From: an uncultured Blautia sp.
Lineage (GTDB): Bacteria; Bacillota; Clostridia; Lachnospirales; Lachnospiraceae
NCBI GenBank assembly: GCA_900543715.1
Contig: UQSX01000006.1
Span: forward strand, 1 to 64,000
Length of the DNA: 64,000 bases
Direction: 5' to 3'
Shown here piece after piece: positions 50,205-58,361 of this stretch (position 1 is its first letter; the number at the start of each line of letters is the position of its first letter). The position numbers and the translations under genes were made by a program. The notes below the pieces were generated by a model. The model was not told the DNA's origin. It ran no database searches and was given only the letters and a program-made list of their open reading frames with translations.

Positions 50205-52366
50205 ATGTGGGAGTAATCTTAGGTGAACGTTATGAGGTTGTGAGCCGGATCGGATCCGGGGGCATGGCCGATGTATATAAAGCAAAAGACCATAAGCTGA
50301 ACCGTTTTGTGGCTATGAAGGTCCTGAAGCCGGAGTTCAGTGCAGATACCAATTTTATCCGTAAATTTCAAAGAGAGGCCCAGGCAGCCGCCGGGCTGGC
50401 ACATCCCAATGTGGTAAATGTCTTTGACGTAGGGGAGGATCAGGGCGTTAATTACATCGTGATGGAGCTGGTAGAAGGAATCACTCTGAAAGAGTATATT
50501 TCCAAGAAAGGCAAGCTGACGGTAAAGGAAGCTACCAGCATTGCCATTCAGGTTTCTATGGGGCTGGAGGCAGCCCATAACCGGAATATCGTACACCGGG
50601 ATATCAAGCCTCAGAATATTATTATCTCAACAGACGGCAAGGTAAAGGTGACAGACTTTGGAATCGCCAGAGTGGCCTCTTCCAATACTATCAGTACAAA
50701 TGCCATGGGTTCTGTACATTACAGCTCACCGGAACAGGTCCGGGGAGGATACAGCGATTTTAAGAGTGACATCTATTCTCTTGGTATTACCATGTATGAG
50801 ATGGTTACCGGAAGAGTTCCTTTTGACGGAGATACTACAGTAGCTATTGCTATCAAGCATCTCCAGGATGAGATGGTCCCGCCTTCTCATTATGTGCCGG
50901 ATCTGCCTCACAGCCTGGAAGACATTATCTTAAAATGTACTCAGAAAAGTCCTGACAGGAGATACAGTACTCTGGCAGAACTGATCAACGATCTGAAACA
51001 CTCGCTGATAGATCCGAATGGAAACTTTGTAAATCTTTCTCCTCTCAGCAATCATGCCCAGACGATCATGATCACGCCGGATGAGATGAAGGAGATCCAG
51101 AACAGCAGCTACTCCCGTAATTCCGATTATGATGAGGATGATGATGAGAGAGAAGAGGACTACGACGAGGAAGAAGATGAAGATGAGGATGATGACGACG
51201 AAAGAGGCGGCATCAATACCAAACTGGAAAAGGCTATGACTATCGGCGGCCTGATCATCGGCGCAGTGATCATCTGTATATTGATATATGTGGTAGCTTC
51301 TGCTGCAGGAATTATCGGCGGCTCCGGAAATGATGATCAGACACAGCAGGAGACCACAGATACCCAGAATATGGTGACTGTTCCTGACCTTACAAATATG
51401 ACAGAAGATCAGGCTATGGATGCCCTGAACAATCTGAGCCTGGGAGGCCATAAGGCGGGAGAGGAAGCTTCCGATACAGTACCGGAAGGGCAGGTCTGCA
51501 GACAGGATCCGGCTGAAGGCGAGGAAGTGGAGCCAAATACCCAGGTAAATTTTTATGTGAGTACAGGACCTGCTGAAACAGAGGAAGAGACTGTGACGAT
51601 TCCTACAGGACTGATCGGACAGACACTCAGCGAAGTACAGTCTCAGCTTCAGGAACTGGGACTTGACCCAAGTAATATCCAGCGGGAGCAGAATGCAGAC
51701 GCTGATGTGGGAACTGTAACTGCGCTGGATCCCGGTGAAGGTTCTGAAGTGGCCGTGGGAAGCCAGGTGACGATTACTGTCAGCACCGGAGAAGGCGATA
51801 CCATGACAACAGTTCCGGACGTCAGGGGCTATGAAGAGGCTGATGCTGTGGAAATTGTAGAGGATCAGGGGCTGATCGCAAAGGTGGAACACAGCTACAG
51901 CGCAGACGCCGGAGTTGGATACGGCCAGGTTTACGAACTTACGCCTCAGGGAGGACAGCGGATCGAACAGGGAAGTATCATCACTCTTAAAGTCCTGACA
52001 GAAGAAACGGAAGCAGAGACAGATACAGAGTCTGAAGATGACCAGTCAACAGAGACCAGTACCGGAGGTGCTACAGGCTCTACAGACAGAAGCCTCAGCA
52101 TTGTGCAGCCGGACAGCTATGACGGACAGCGGGAGGTGCGTATCCGCCTTGTTTCCGCTGATGAGAGCAGCAGCGCAGGAGCTGATGACGGTACAGTAAT
52201 TCTTCAGGATCAGGTGCTGACCTTTACAGAGAACAGCAGAGGAGAAATGGTCTATGACCTGGGGAGCGTCCAGTATGAAAACGGAGATGTCCTCTTTTTC
52301 GATGTAAAAGAGGACAGCGGAGACTATACGACGATCTGGAGTTATAATTTACAAGTAAATGAGTAG
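50198..52366 (+). CDS. prkC: PASTA-domain Ser/Thr protein kinase (PrkC/StkP)
   Basis: The 722-residue membrane kinase links cell-wall state to cytoplasmic targets. Kinase domain about 10-275: RIGSGGMADVYKAKD, ATP lysine in VAMKVLK, HRDIKPQN (His133) and DFGIARV. An acidic juxtamembrane tract (about 305-335, nearly all D, E and Y) and one span (about 347-370) follow. Three PASTA repeats that bind muropeptides or lipid II lie outside (about 391-460, 465-530, 536-600). A threonine/glutamate-rich linker leads to a C-terminal beta-type domain of about 90 residues that I cannot name. ATG 50198 overlaps prpC. A terminator follows. Confidence 0.96.
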   Translation: MLNVGVILGERYEVVSRIGSGGMADVYKAKDHKLNRFVAMKVLKPEFSADTNFIRKFQREAQAAAGLAHPNVVNVFDVGEDQGVNYIVMELVEGITLKEYISKKGKLTVKEATSIAIQVSMGLEAAHNRNIVHRDIKPQNIIISTDGKVKVTDFGIARVASSNTISTNAMGSVHYSSPEQVRGGYSDFKSDIYSLGITMYEMVTGRVPFDGDTTVAIAIKHLQDEMVPPSHYVPDLPHSLEDIILKCTQKSPDRRYSTLAELINDLKHSLIDPNGNFVNLSPLSNHAQTIMITPDEMKEIQNSSYSRNSDYDEDDDEREEDYDEEEDEDEDDDDERGGINTKLEKAMTIGGLIIGAVIICILIYVVASAAGIIGGSGNDDQTQQETTDTQNMVTVPDLTNMTEDQAMDALNNLSLGGHKAGEEASDTVPEGQVCRQDPAEGEEVEPNTQVNFYVSTGPAETEEETVTIPTGLIGQTLSEVQSQLQELGLDPSNIQREQNADADVGTVTALDPGEGSEVAVGSQVTITVSTGEGDTMTTVPDVRGYEEADAVEIVEDQGLIAKVEHSYSADAGVGYGQVYELTPQGGQRIEQGSIITLKVLTEETEAETDTESEDDQSTETSTGGATGSTDRSLSIVQPDSYDGQREVRIRLVSADESSSAGADDGTVILQDQVLTFTENSRGEMVYDLGSVQYENGDVLFFDVKEDSGDYTTIWSYNLQVNE

Positions 52367-52380
52367 CAAATGAAACAGGA

Positions 52381-52446
52381 AAACTGCTCTGGCAGACAGA
52401 ACCGGAATTTTCCAGGAAAATGTCTGTCAGGGCAGTTTCTTTTTGT
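52381..52446 (+). terminator. Terminator after prkC
   Basis: AAACTGC..TGGCAGACA pairs with TGTCTGTCA..GCAGTTT and is followed by CTTTTTG. Confidence 0.85.
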
Positions 52447-52450
52447 TTTG

Positions 52451-52479
52451 TTGCCTTTCAAGAGAAAAAAGTATATAAT
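52451..52479 (+). promoter_or_regulatory. Promoter of rsgA
   Basis: TTGCCT (52451-52456), a 17-base spacer and a perfect TATAAT (52474-52479). Confidence 0.6.
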
Positions 52480-52552
52480 GACACCAGAGTCCATGAAAAG
52501 AGGAACTTTGACATATTGAAAAAGAAAATTTATGTGGATGCAGGGAGGTAAG

Positions 52553-53431
52553 ATGCAGGGAAGAATTATTAAAGGGATCGGAGGTTTTTATTATGTAGAT
52601 TCCGGGAAAGGACAAGTTTATGAATGCCGGGCAAAGGGAATCTTCCGGAAAGAAAAACTGAAGCCTCTGGTAGGAGACTATGCGGAGATCGAAGTCATTG
52701 ATGAAAAAGAGAAGACAGGAAATGTGACAGCGATCCTGCCCAGGAAAAATCAGCTGATCCGCCCTGCAGTAGCCAATATAGACCAGGCGCTGGTCATTTT
52801 TGCAGCAAAGGAGCCCAATCCTAATTTTATGCTCCTGGACAGGTTTCTGATCACTATGGAGCGGCAGAACGTGCCTGTGATCATATGCCTGAATAAGGAA
52901 GATCTGGGGGAGAAAGAGAAAATAAAAGAGATAGTGGAGACCTATTCGGCCTGCGGCTACCAGGTCCTTGTTACCAGCGCACAGCTGGAGCTGGGAATCC
53001 GGGAGCTGGAGCAGGCGCTTAAAGGAAAGACTACTGCGGTAGCCGGTCCTTCCGGGGCAGGCAAGTCTTCCCTGACAAATCTTCTGGCTCCTGATGTGCA
53101 GATGGAAACAGGGGAAATCAGCAGAAAACTTGGCAGAGGGCGGCATACCACCCGTCATTCCCAGCTGATTTTGCTGAATGAGGATACATATCTTATGGAC
53201 ACCCCGGGATTTACATCCTTTTATGTGGAAGATATGGAGAAAGAAGAGCTGCGGCATTATTTTCCGGAGTTTGCCCCCTATGAAGGCACCTGCCGTTTTC
53301 AGGGATGCACCCATACCCATGAGCCCGGATGTATGGTGAAAGAAGCTCTGAAAGAGGGAAAGATCAGTTCCCAAAGATATGAAAATTATCAGGAAATATA
53401 CAAAGAATTAGAAGAGAAAAGGAGATACTGA
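52553..53431 (+). CDS. rsgA: Ribosome small-subunit-dependent GTPase A
   Basis: The 292-residue circularly permuted GTPase assists 30S maturation. It has an N-terminal OB fold, then the permuted order G4 (CLNKEDL) before G1 (GPSGAGKSS, about 165-173), a switch region GRGRHTTRH, G3 DTPGF and a C-terminal zinc motif (RFQGCTHTHEPGC). GGGAGGT is just upstream of ATG 52553; the in-frame start at 52532 lies before it. rpe follows after four bases and thiN overlaps rpe, the common rsgA-rpe-thiN operon. Confidence 0.96.
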   Translation: MQGRIIKGIGGFYYVDSGKGQVYECRAKGIFRKEKLKPLVGDYAEIEVIDEKEKTGNVTAILPRKNQLIRPAVANIDQALVIFAAKEPNPNFMLLDRFLITMERQNVPVIICLNKEDLGEKEKIKEIVETYSACGYQVLVTSAQLELGIRELEQALKGKTTAVAGPSGAGKSSLTNLLAPDVQMETGEISRKLGRGRHTTRHSQLILLNEDTYLMDTPGFTSFYVEDMEKEELRHYFPEFAPYEGTCRFQGCTHTHEPGCMVKEALKEGKISSQRYENYQEIYKELEEKRRY

Positions 53432-53435
53432 TTTC

Positions 53436-54119
53436 ATGGAATATCAATTATGCCCTTCTATCCTGGCAGCAGATTTCTGGCGCTTGGGAGAGGAGACCAC
53501 CCAGGTAGAAAAAGCGGGAGTGCAGTGGCTCCACATTGACATTATGGATGGACATTTTGTACCTACAGTCTCTATGGGAGTCCCTGTAGTGGCTTCTGTC
53601 AGAAAAGCTTCCGGCCTTTTTTTGGACGTGCATATTATGGCTGAAGAACCGTCTCATCTGGTGAAGGAATTTGCCAAGGCCGGTGCAGATATGATCACCA
53701 TCCATGCAGAAGCCTGTGTACATTTGGACAGGACCCTCCGTCTGATCCATGAACAGGGCTGCAAAGCAGGAATCGCCATCAATCCTGCTACACCGGTTTC
53801 CATTTTGGAAGAGGTGCTGGAGCTGGCAGATATGGTGCTGATAATGACGGTGAACCCCGGCTTTGGAGGCCAGAAATATATCTCCTATTGTACAGACAAG
53901 ATCCGCCGGTTAAGAGAGATGGCTAAAAGCAGAGGAAAAGATCTGGATATCGAAGTGGACGGAGGGATCAACAGGGAGACGATCCGCACTGTACTGGAAG
54001 CAGGCGCCAATGTGATCGTGGCGGGTTCTGCCGTATTCGGAGGAGATATCCAGAGAAATGTAAAAGATCTGAAAGGAATCATAGAGGAATATGAACACGA
54101 TACTGGTCTGCGGCGGTGA
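53436..54119 (+). CDS. rpe: Ribulose-phosphate 3-epimerase
   Basis: The 227-residue TIM-barrel enzyme interconverts ribulose-5-P and xylulose-5-P. Motifs: LCPSILAADFWRLGEE, HIDIMDGHFVPTVSMG (metal-binding His and catalytic Asp), DVHIMAEEP, MTVNPGFGGQKYI and EVDGGINRETI. Trp replaces a more usual Ser/Asn after ADF, a minor oddity. Its 3' end overlaps thiN by 29 bases. Confidence 0.96.
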   Translation: MEYQLCPSILAADFWRLGEETTQVEKAGVQWLHIDIMDGHFVPTVSMGVPVVASVRKASGLFLDVHIMAEEPSHLVKEFAKAGADMITIHAEACVHLDRTLRLIHEQGCKAGIAINPATPVSILEEVLELADMVLIMTVNPGFGGQKYISYCTDKIRRLREMAKSRGKDLDIEVDGGINRETIRTVLEAGANVIVAGSAVFGGDIQRNVKDLKGIIEEYEHDTGLRR

Positions 54120-54744
54120 GATAGAGGACAGCTTTGCCCTTTCTGTTTTTGACAGAATCCGGCCGGATTGCATTATCGGGATTGACAGAGGACTGGAATT
54201 CTGTTATAAGTACAATATTGTTCCAAACTATATTTTGGGGGATTTCGACAGCATTTCTCCGAAAATCCTGTCTTTTTATGAAGGCGGAGAAATACCGGTG
54301 AAACGGTTTCAGCCGGAAAAAGACGCCACGGATACCAGAATCGGTCTGGAGCTTGCTATGAAGCTGGGAAGTCAAAAAATTTTTCTGCTGGGAGCTACGG
54401 GAGGCCGGCTGGATCACTATATGGCTAATGTGAAATCATTACTTATTCCCATGGAGCAGGGAGTACAGGCCTGGATACTGGACAGCCAGAATGCTATTAC
54501 GGTACTGGACCAGGGAACTAAGCTGAAAAAAGACCGGCAGTTTGGAAAGTATGTATCTTTTTTTACCATGGGAGACCGTGTGGAGGGGGTGACTTTGACA
54601 GGTTTTAAATACCCTCTGAAGGATCATACCCTGGTGAATTCAGACGAGATCGGAGTCAGCAATGAGATCCAGGAGGACAGCGCTGAGATCACTTTCCGGT
54701 CCGGTGTGGTTTTGATGATCATGTCGAAAGACAGAAATATATAA
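54091..54744 (+). CDS. thiN: Thiamine pyrophosphokinase
   Basis: The 217-residue kinase makes thiamine diphosphate from thiamine and ATP. The N-terminal catalytic domain shows GIDRGLEFCYKYNIVPNYIL, GDFDSIS, DATDTRIGLELAM and GATGGRLDHYMANV; the C-terminal beta domain binds thiamine. ATG 54091 lies inside rpe, indicating coupling. Twenty bases separate it from ychF. Confidence 0.94.
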   Translation: MNTILVCGGEIEDSFALSVFDRIRPDCIIGIDRGLEFCYKYNIVPNYILGDFDSISPKILSFYEGGEIPVKRFQPEKDATDTRIGLELAMKLGSQKIFLLGATGGRLDHYMANVKSLLIPMEQGVQAWILDSQNAITVLDQGTKLKKDRQFGKYVSFFTMGDRVEGVTLTGFKYPLKDHTLVNSDEIGVSNEIQEDSAEITFRSGVVLMIMSKDRNI

Positions 54745-54764
54745 CAAAGAGAGGAATATTCACT

Positions 54765-55862
54765 ATGAAGTTAGGAATTGTGGGACTGCCCAATGTAGGC
54801 AAAAGCACATTATTTAATTCACTTACAAAGGCAGGGGCAGAGTCGGCGAACTATCCCTTCTGCACCATTGACCCCAATGTAGGAATCGTGGCAGTGCCTG
54901 ACGAGAGACTGAAGCTGCTGGGGGATTTTTATCATTCAAAGAAAGTGACTCCGGCGGTGATTGAATTTGTAGATATTGCAGGACTGGTAAAAGGGGCATC
55001 CAAAGGGGAAGGACTGGGGAACCAGTTCCTGGCAAATATCCGGGAGGTAGACGCGATCGTCCATGTGGTGCGCTGTTTTGAAGACGAAAATGTGGTCCAT
55101 GTAGACGGCTCCATTGATCCTATGAGAGATATTGAGACCATTAACCTGGAGCTGATCTTCTCTGACCTGGAGATCCTGGAGAGAAGGATCGCTAAAACCA
55201 CAAAGACAGCCAGAATGGACAAGGAAGCCGCAAAAGAGCTTGAATTTTTGAAGAAGATCAAAGCCCATCTGGAAGACGGCAGGCCGGCGTCTACTATAGA
55301 ACTGGAGGACGAGGACCAGGAAGGTTATATGAAAGAATATAATCTTCTTACCTATAAACCAGTGATCTATGCTGCAAATGTATCAGAGGATGATCTGGCC
55401 GATGACGCTCAATCAAATCCTCATGTACAGAAAGTCAGAGAGTATGCCAAGGAGACAGGAAGCGAAGTTTTTGCTCTGTGCGCAGAGATTGAACAGGAGA
55501 TTTCCGAGCTGGACGATGATGAGAAAAAAGAATTTCTGGAGGATCTGGGGATCAAACAGTCTGGACTGGAAAAGCTTATTGTGGCCAGCTACCGGCTGCT
55601 GGGACTTCTGAGCTTCCTTACATCAGGGGAAGACGAGACCAGGGCCTGGACTATTAAGGTAGGGACCAAGGCGCCTCAGGCTGCAGGAAAGATCCACTCA
55701 GACTTTGAGAGAGGATTTATTAAAGCAGAAGTGGTGAATTACCGGGATCTGCTGGAGAGCGGTTCCTATGCGGGAGCCAGGGAAAAAGGTCTGGTCCGCA
55801 TGGAAGGAAAGGATTATGTGGTTCAGGACGGAGATGTGATTCTTTTCCGGTTTAATGTATAA
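54765..55862 (+). CDS. ychF: Ribosome-associated ATPase YchF (Obg family)
   Basis: The 365-residue protein opens KLGIVGLPNVGKSTLFNSLT and carries DIAGLVKGASKGEGLGNQFL. The expected NxxE replacement of the guanine-specificity motif appears as YAANVSEDD, which explains ATP preference in this family. A helical insert and a C-terminal TGS domain (TSGEDETRAWTIKVGTKAPQ) are present. GAGAGGA precedes ATG 54765. Confidence 0.96.
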   Translation: MKLGIVGLPNVGKSTLFNSLTKAGAESANYPFCTIDPNVGIVAVPDERLKLLGDFYHSKKVTPAVIEFVDIAGLVKGASKGEGLGNQFLANIREVDAIVHVVRCFEDENVVHVDGSIDPMRDIETINLELIFSDLEILERRIAKTTKTARMDKEAAKELEFLKKIKAHLEDGRPASTIELEDEDQEGYMKEYNLLTYKPVIYAANVSEDDLADDAQSNPHVQKVREYAKETGSEVFALCAEIEQEISELDDDEKKEFLEDLGIKQSGLEKLIVASYRLLGLLSFLTSGEDETRAWTIKVGTKAPQAAGKIHSDFERGFIKAEVVNYRDLLESGSYAGAREKGLVRMEGKDYVVQDGDVILFRFNV

Positions 55863-55982
55863 AACCTGAAAAAATCAGAAATCCTACTTTCATCTGAAAA
55901 GATAAAGTTTTATCTGCGGCCTGTATGTGCGCAGGGTTGGTACTGGAAGATTAATGTTGGAAAGAACTGCAGGAGTTAATAA

Positions 55983-56195
55983 ATGACACAGATAGAACTG
56001 GAAAGAAAAATTGAGAATACAAGGGAAGATCTGAATGCCGCTATAGCCGGGAACATGACAAAAAGCAGGATCCTGGATATCAGCCGCCTTTTGGATGGAC
56101 TTATCGAAGAGTACCTGGATCAGAATGGGTCCAGGAAAGGAACAGAAGATGAACAGGCTCTCTATATGGGAAAGGGCCGGCAAAAAGGCTGTTAA
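55983..56195 (+). CDS. Spo0E-like sporulation regulatory protein
   Basis: The 70-residue protein folds as two helices: LERKIENTREDLNAAIAGNM and SRILDISRLLDGLIEEYLDQ. The SxxLD signature (Ser34 to Asp38) is that of Spo0E-type phosphatases, which dephosphorylate Spo0A-P and delay sporulation. Homologues in clostridia are short like this one. GGAG lies nine bases before ATG 55983. It stands alone between ychF and mraZ and is closed by a terminator. Its presence suggests a spore-forming lineage. Confidence 0.8.
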   Translation: MTQIELERKIENTREDLNAAIAGNMTKSRILDISRLLDGLIEEYLDQNGSRKGTEDEQALYMGKGRQKGC

Positions 56196-56216
56196 GAGGA
56201 GTCTTCCGAAAAAGAA

Positions 56217-56267
56217 GCCGCTGCATTTGCACAGGATGAGTGCAGGTGCGGCGGCCTTTTTGTTTTT
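56217..56267 (+). terminator. Terminator between the spo0E-like gene and mraZ
   Basis: GCCGCTGCATTTGCAC pairs with GTGCAGGTGCGGCGGC and is followed by CTTTTTGTTTTTC. Confidence 0.9.
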
Positions 56268-56327
56268 CTGAAAAAACATATGTTCCTCTTGCGTTTTCCT
56301 CTTTATTAGTATAGAATGGGCATATAA

Positions 56328-56362
56328 GTGGTAGAAAGTGGTGAAAAGTGGTGACAAATGGG
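56328..56362 (+). promoter_or_regulatory. MraZ operator: four 10-bp spaced boxes
   Basis: GTGG at 56328, 56338 and 56348 and ATGG at 56358 repeat at exactly 10 bp (GTGGTAGAAA, GTGGTGAAAA, GTGGTGACAA, ATGGGTAG). MraZ is known to bind such tandem boxes and repress the dcw cluster. A TATAGA -10-like element lies just upstream at 56310-56315. Confidence 0.85.
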
Positions 56363-56446
56363 TAGTTGATGGCAGAAGCAGCCCATATGAACCATGGAGG
56401 ACACGAAGGGGAGAATCGTATCCTCACGAAAGAAGGTGACGTTCAT

Positions 56447-56878
56447 ATGTTCATGGGAGAGTACAGTCATACGATTGACGCAAAGGGGAGGATGATCATA
56501 CCTTCTAAGTTCCGGGAGGAACTTGGAGAGGAGTTCGTGCTTACCAAAGGCTTAGACGGATGTCTGTCGATCTATCCCAAGGATGAATGGAAAAACTTTG
56601 AAGAAAAGCTGAAAGCTTTACCACTTAATGATAAAAATGCAAGAGCCTTCTTACGTTTCTTTGTAGCCAGTGCAACAATGTGTGAATTGGACAGGCAGGG
56701 GAGAATTCTCGTACCGCAGACGCTTCGGGAATTTGCCGGTCTTAATAAGGATGTGGTGCTGACTGGCAATCTTACAAGGATTGAAGTCTGGAGTAAGGAA
56801 AAATGGCTGGAGAACAGCAATTATGAAGATATGGATGCCATTGCACAGGGTATGCAGGATATGGGCATTGTAATCTGA
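56447..56878 (+). CDS. mraZ: Transcriptional regulator MraZ
   Basis: A 143-residue protein with two SpoVT/AbrB-like domains, each with the DxKGR/DRQGR signature: MGEYSHTIDAKGRMIIPSKF and CELDRQGRILVPQTLREFAG. It forms a ring and binds the boxes upstream of its own gene. I chose ATG 56447, eight bases after AGAAGGTGA, because MFMGEY is the family start; an upstream ATG at 56366 falls next to the operator. It is the first gene of the dcw cluster. Confidence 0.95.
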   Translation: MFMGEYSHTIDAKGRMIIPSKFREELGEEFVLTKGLDGCLSIYPKDEWKNFEEKLKALPLNDKNARAFLRFFVASATMCELDRQGRILVPQTLREFAGLNKDVVLTGNLTRIEVWSKEKWLENSNYEDMDAIAQGMQDMGIVI

Positions 56879-56896
56879 GAAAGCCAGGAGAAAAAG

Positions 56897-57838
56897 ATGG
56901 AATTTAAACACCAATCCGTATTACTGGAAGAGACTGTCCGGAATTTAAGGGTAAAACCGGATGGGATTTATGTAGATGGAACACTGGGAGGCGGCGGACA
57001 TTCCTATGCGGTATGTCAGCAGCTATCTGCCAAGGGGAGCTTGATAGGTATAGACCAGGATGAAGCTGCGATAAAAGCTGCGGGTGAAAGATTAAAAGAA
57101 TTCGGGGAGAATGTAACGATCATCCGCAGCAACTATTGCAACATGAAAAAAGAATTACAGAAGATTGGAATCGCATCGGTAGATGGGATTATTTTAGATT
57201 TGGGGGTATCTTCCTACCAATTGGACAACAAGGATCGAGGCTTTACGTACAGGGAAGATGTCCCTCTTGACATGCGTATGGATCAGAGGAATCCCCGGAC
57301 AGCCAGGGATATTGTGAATACCTACAGTGAGAAAGAACTGTACCGCATTATCCGGGATTACGGGGAAGATAAATTCGCAAAAAATATCGCCAAGCATATC
57401 TGTCTGGCAAGACAGGAGAAATCTATAGAGACCACGGGAGAACTGGCGGAGATCATTAAACACGCCATTCCTATGAAAATGAGGGCTGTAGGAGGCCATC
57501 CGGCCAAACGGACTTTCCAGGCTATCCGGATCGAACTGAATCAGGAACTGGATGTTTTAAGAGACAGCCTGGATGATATGATCGACCTTTTGAATGACGG
57601 CGGAAGAATCTGCATTATTACTTTTCATTCTCTGGAGGACAGGATCGTAAAGACGATTTTCAGGAGAAATGAGAATCCATGCACCTGCCCGCCGGATTTT
57701 CCTATATGTGTATGTGGGAAGAGATCAAAGGGAAAAGTGATCACAAGAAAGCCGATTCTTCCAAGTGAGGAAGAATTAGAGCATAACAGCCGGTCCAAGA
57801 GTGCTAAGCTGAGGGTATTTGAGCGGGTGAAAGAGTAA
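56897..57838 (+). CDS. rsmH: 16S rRNA (cytosine-1402 N4) methyltransferase
   Basis: The 313-residue SAM enzyme (MraW) has the motifs [54 protein letters not shown] and [12 protein letters not shown], and near the end a cysteine-rich stretch ([13 protein letters not shown]) common in this family. AGGAGAAAAAG precedes ATG 56897. It follows mraZ by 18 bases in the usual order. Confidence 0.97.
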   Translation: MEFKHQSVLLEETVRNLRVKPDGIYVDGTLGGGGHSYAVCQQLSAKGSLIGIDQDEAAIKAAGERLKEFGENVTIIRSNYCNMKKELQKIGIASVDGIILDLGVSSYQLDNKDRGFTYREDVPLDMRMDQRNPRTARDIVNTYSEKELYRIIRDYGEDKFAKNIAKHICLARQEKSIETTGELAEIIKHAIPMKMRAVGGHPAKRTFQAIRIELNQELDVLRDSLDDMIDLLNDGGRICIITFHSLEDRIVKTIFRRNENPCTCPPDFPICVCGKRSKGKVITRKPILPSEEELEHNSRSKSAKLRVFERVKE

Positions 57839-57866
57839 GGGCAGAACGCCCGAAAGGGAGAGTTTC

Positions 57867-58349
57867 ATGGCAAGTACAAGGAACCGAAACAAATACGACA
57901 ACAGAAAAAGGCAGAGATATACCGGTTATTATGAAGATGGTAATGCGGCCCGGCGTTTGGAAGAGGTACCTGAACAGCCAAAAAAAGAACTGAGCAGAAG
58001 GGCCAGGAGAAATCGGGCTAAAAGTACCAATATAAGCAGAGGGTATATTGTTTTCCTCAGCCTGGTATGCGCCCTTGCCACTGCGGCCTGTGTGCACTAT
58101 ATAAAGCTTACTGCTCAGGTTACTGCCCAGAGGAGTGTGGTTGCTTCTAAAGAACTGGAATTAAACCAGCTTAAAGAAGACAACGACGCATACTACAGCA
58201 AGGTGCTTACAAGCGTGGACCTGGATGAGATCCGGGATAAAGCCATTAACGAGCTGGGTATGCAGTATGCAACAGAAGACCAGATTCGGTACTATACACC
58301 GGGAAATAACAGCTATGTAAGACAGTATCAGGATGTCCCGGAAAACTAA
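57867..58349 (+). CDS. ftsL: FtsL-like cell division protein
   Basis: The 160-residue bitopic protein has a basic cytoplasmic region (1-60, many Arg and Lys), one span (about 54-74, GYIVFLSLVCALATAACVHY) and an extracytoplasmic coiled coil (VVASKELELNQLKEDNDAYY), ending in a short tail with IRDKAINELGMQYATEDQI, a pattern usual for FtsL/DivIC. It sits between rsmH and the first PBP gene, where ftsL is expected. The assignment rests on topology and position because FtsL sequences diverge strongly. Confidence 0.85.
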   Translation: MASTRNRNKYDNRKRQRYTGYYEDGNAARRLEEVPEQPKKELSRRARRNRAKSTNISRGYIVFLSLVCALATAACVHYIKLTAQVTAQRSVVASKELELNQLKEDNDAYYSKVLTSVDLDEIRDKAINELGMQYATEDQIRYYTPGNNSYVRQYQDVPEN

Positions 58350-58361
58350 GCAGGTGGAAGA

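Noticed and set aside
50930..51892. A 320-codon minus-strand frame opposite prkC
   Set aside because: It is a shadow of the acidic, strongly biased prkC sequence; composition and lack of a ribosome site argue against a gene.
52427..53374. A 315-codon minus-strand frame opposite rsgA
   Set aside because: It mirrors the rsgA coding sequence, with cysteine- and histidine-rich nonsense composition.
56310..56370. Tandem GTGG repeats near mraZ considered as CRISPR or microsatellite
   Set aside because: The 10-bp period, the location before mraZ and the box sequence match known MraZ operators.
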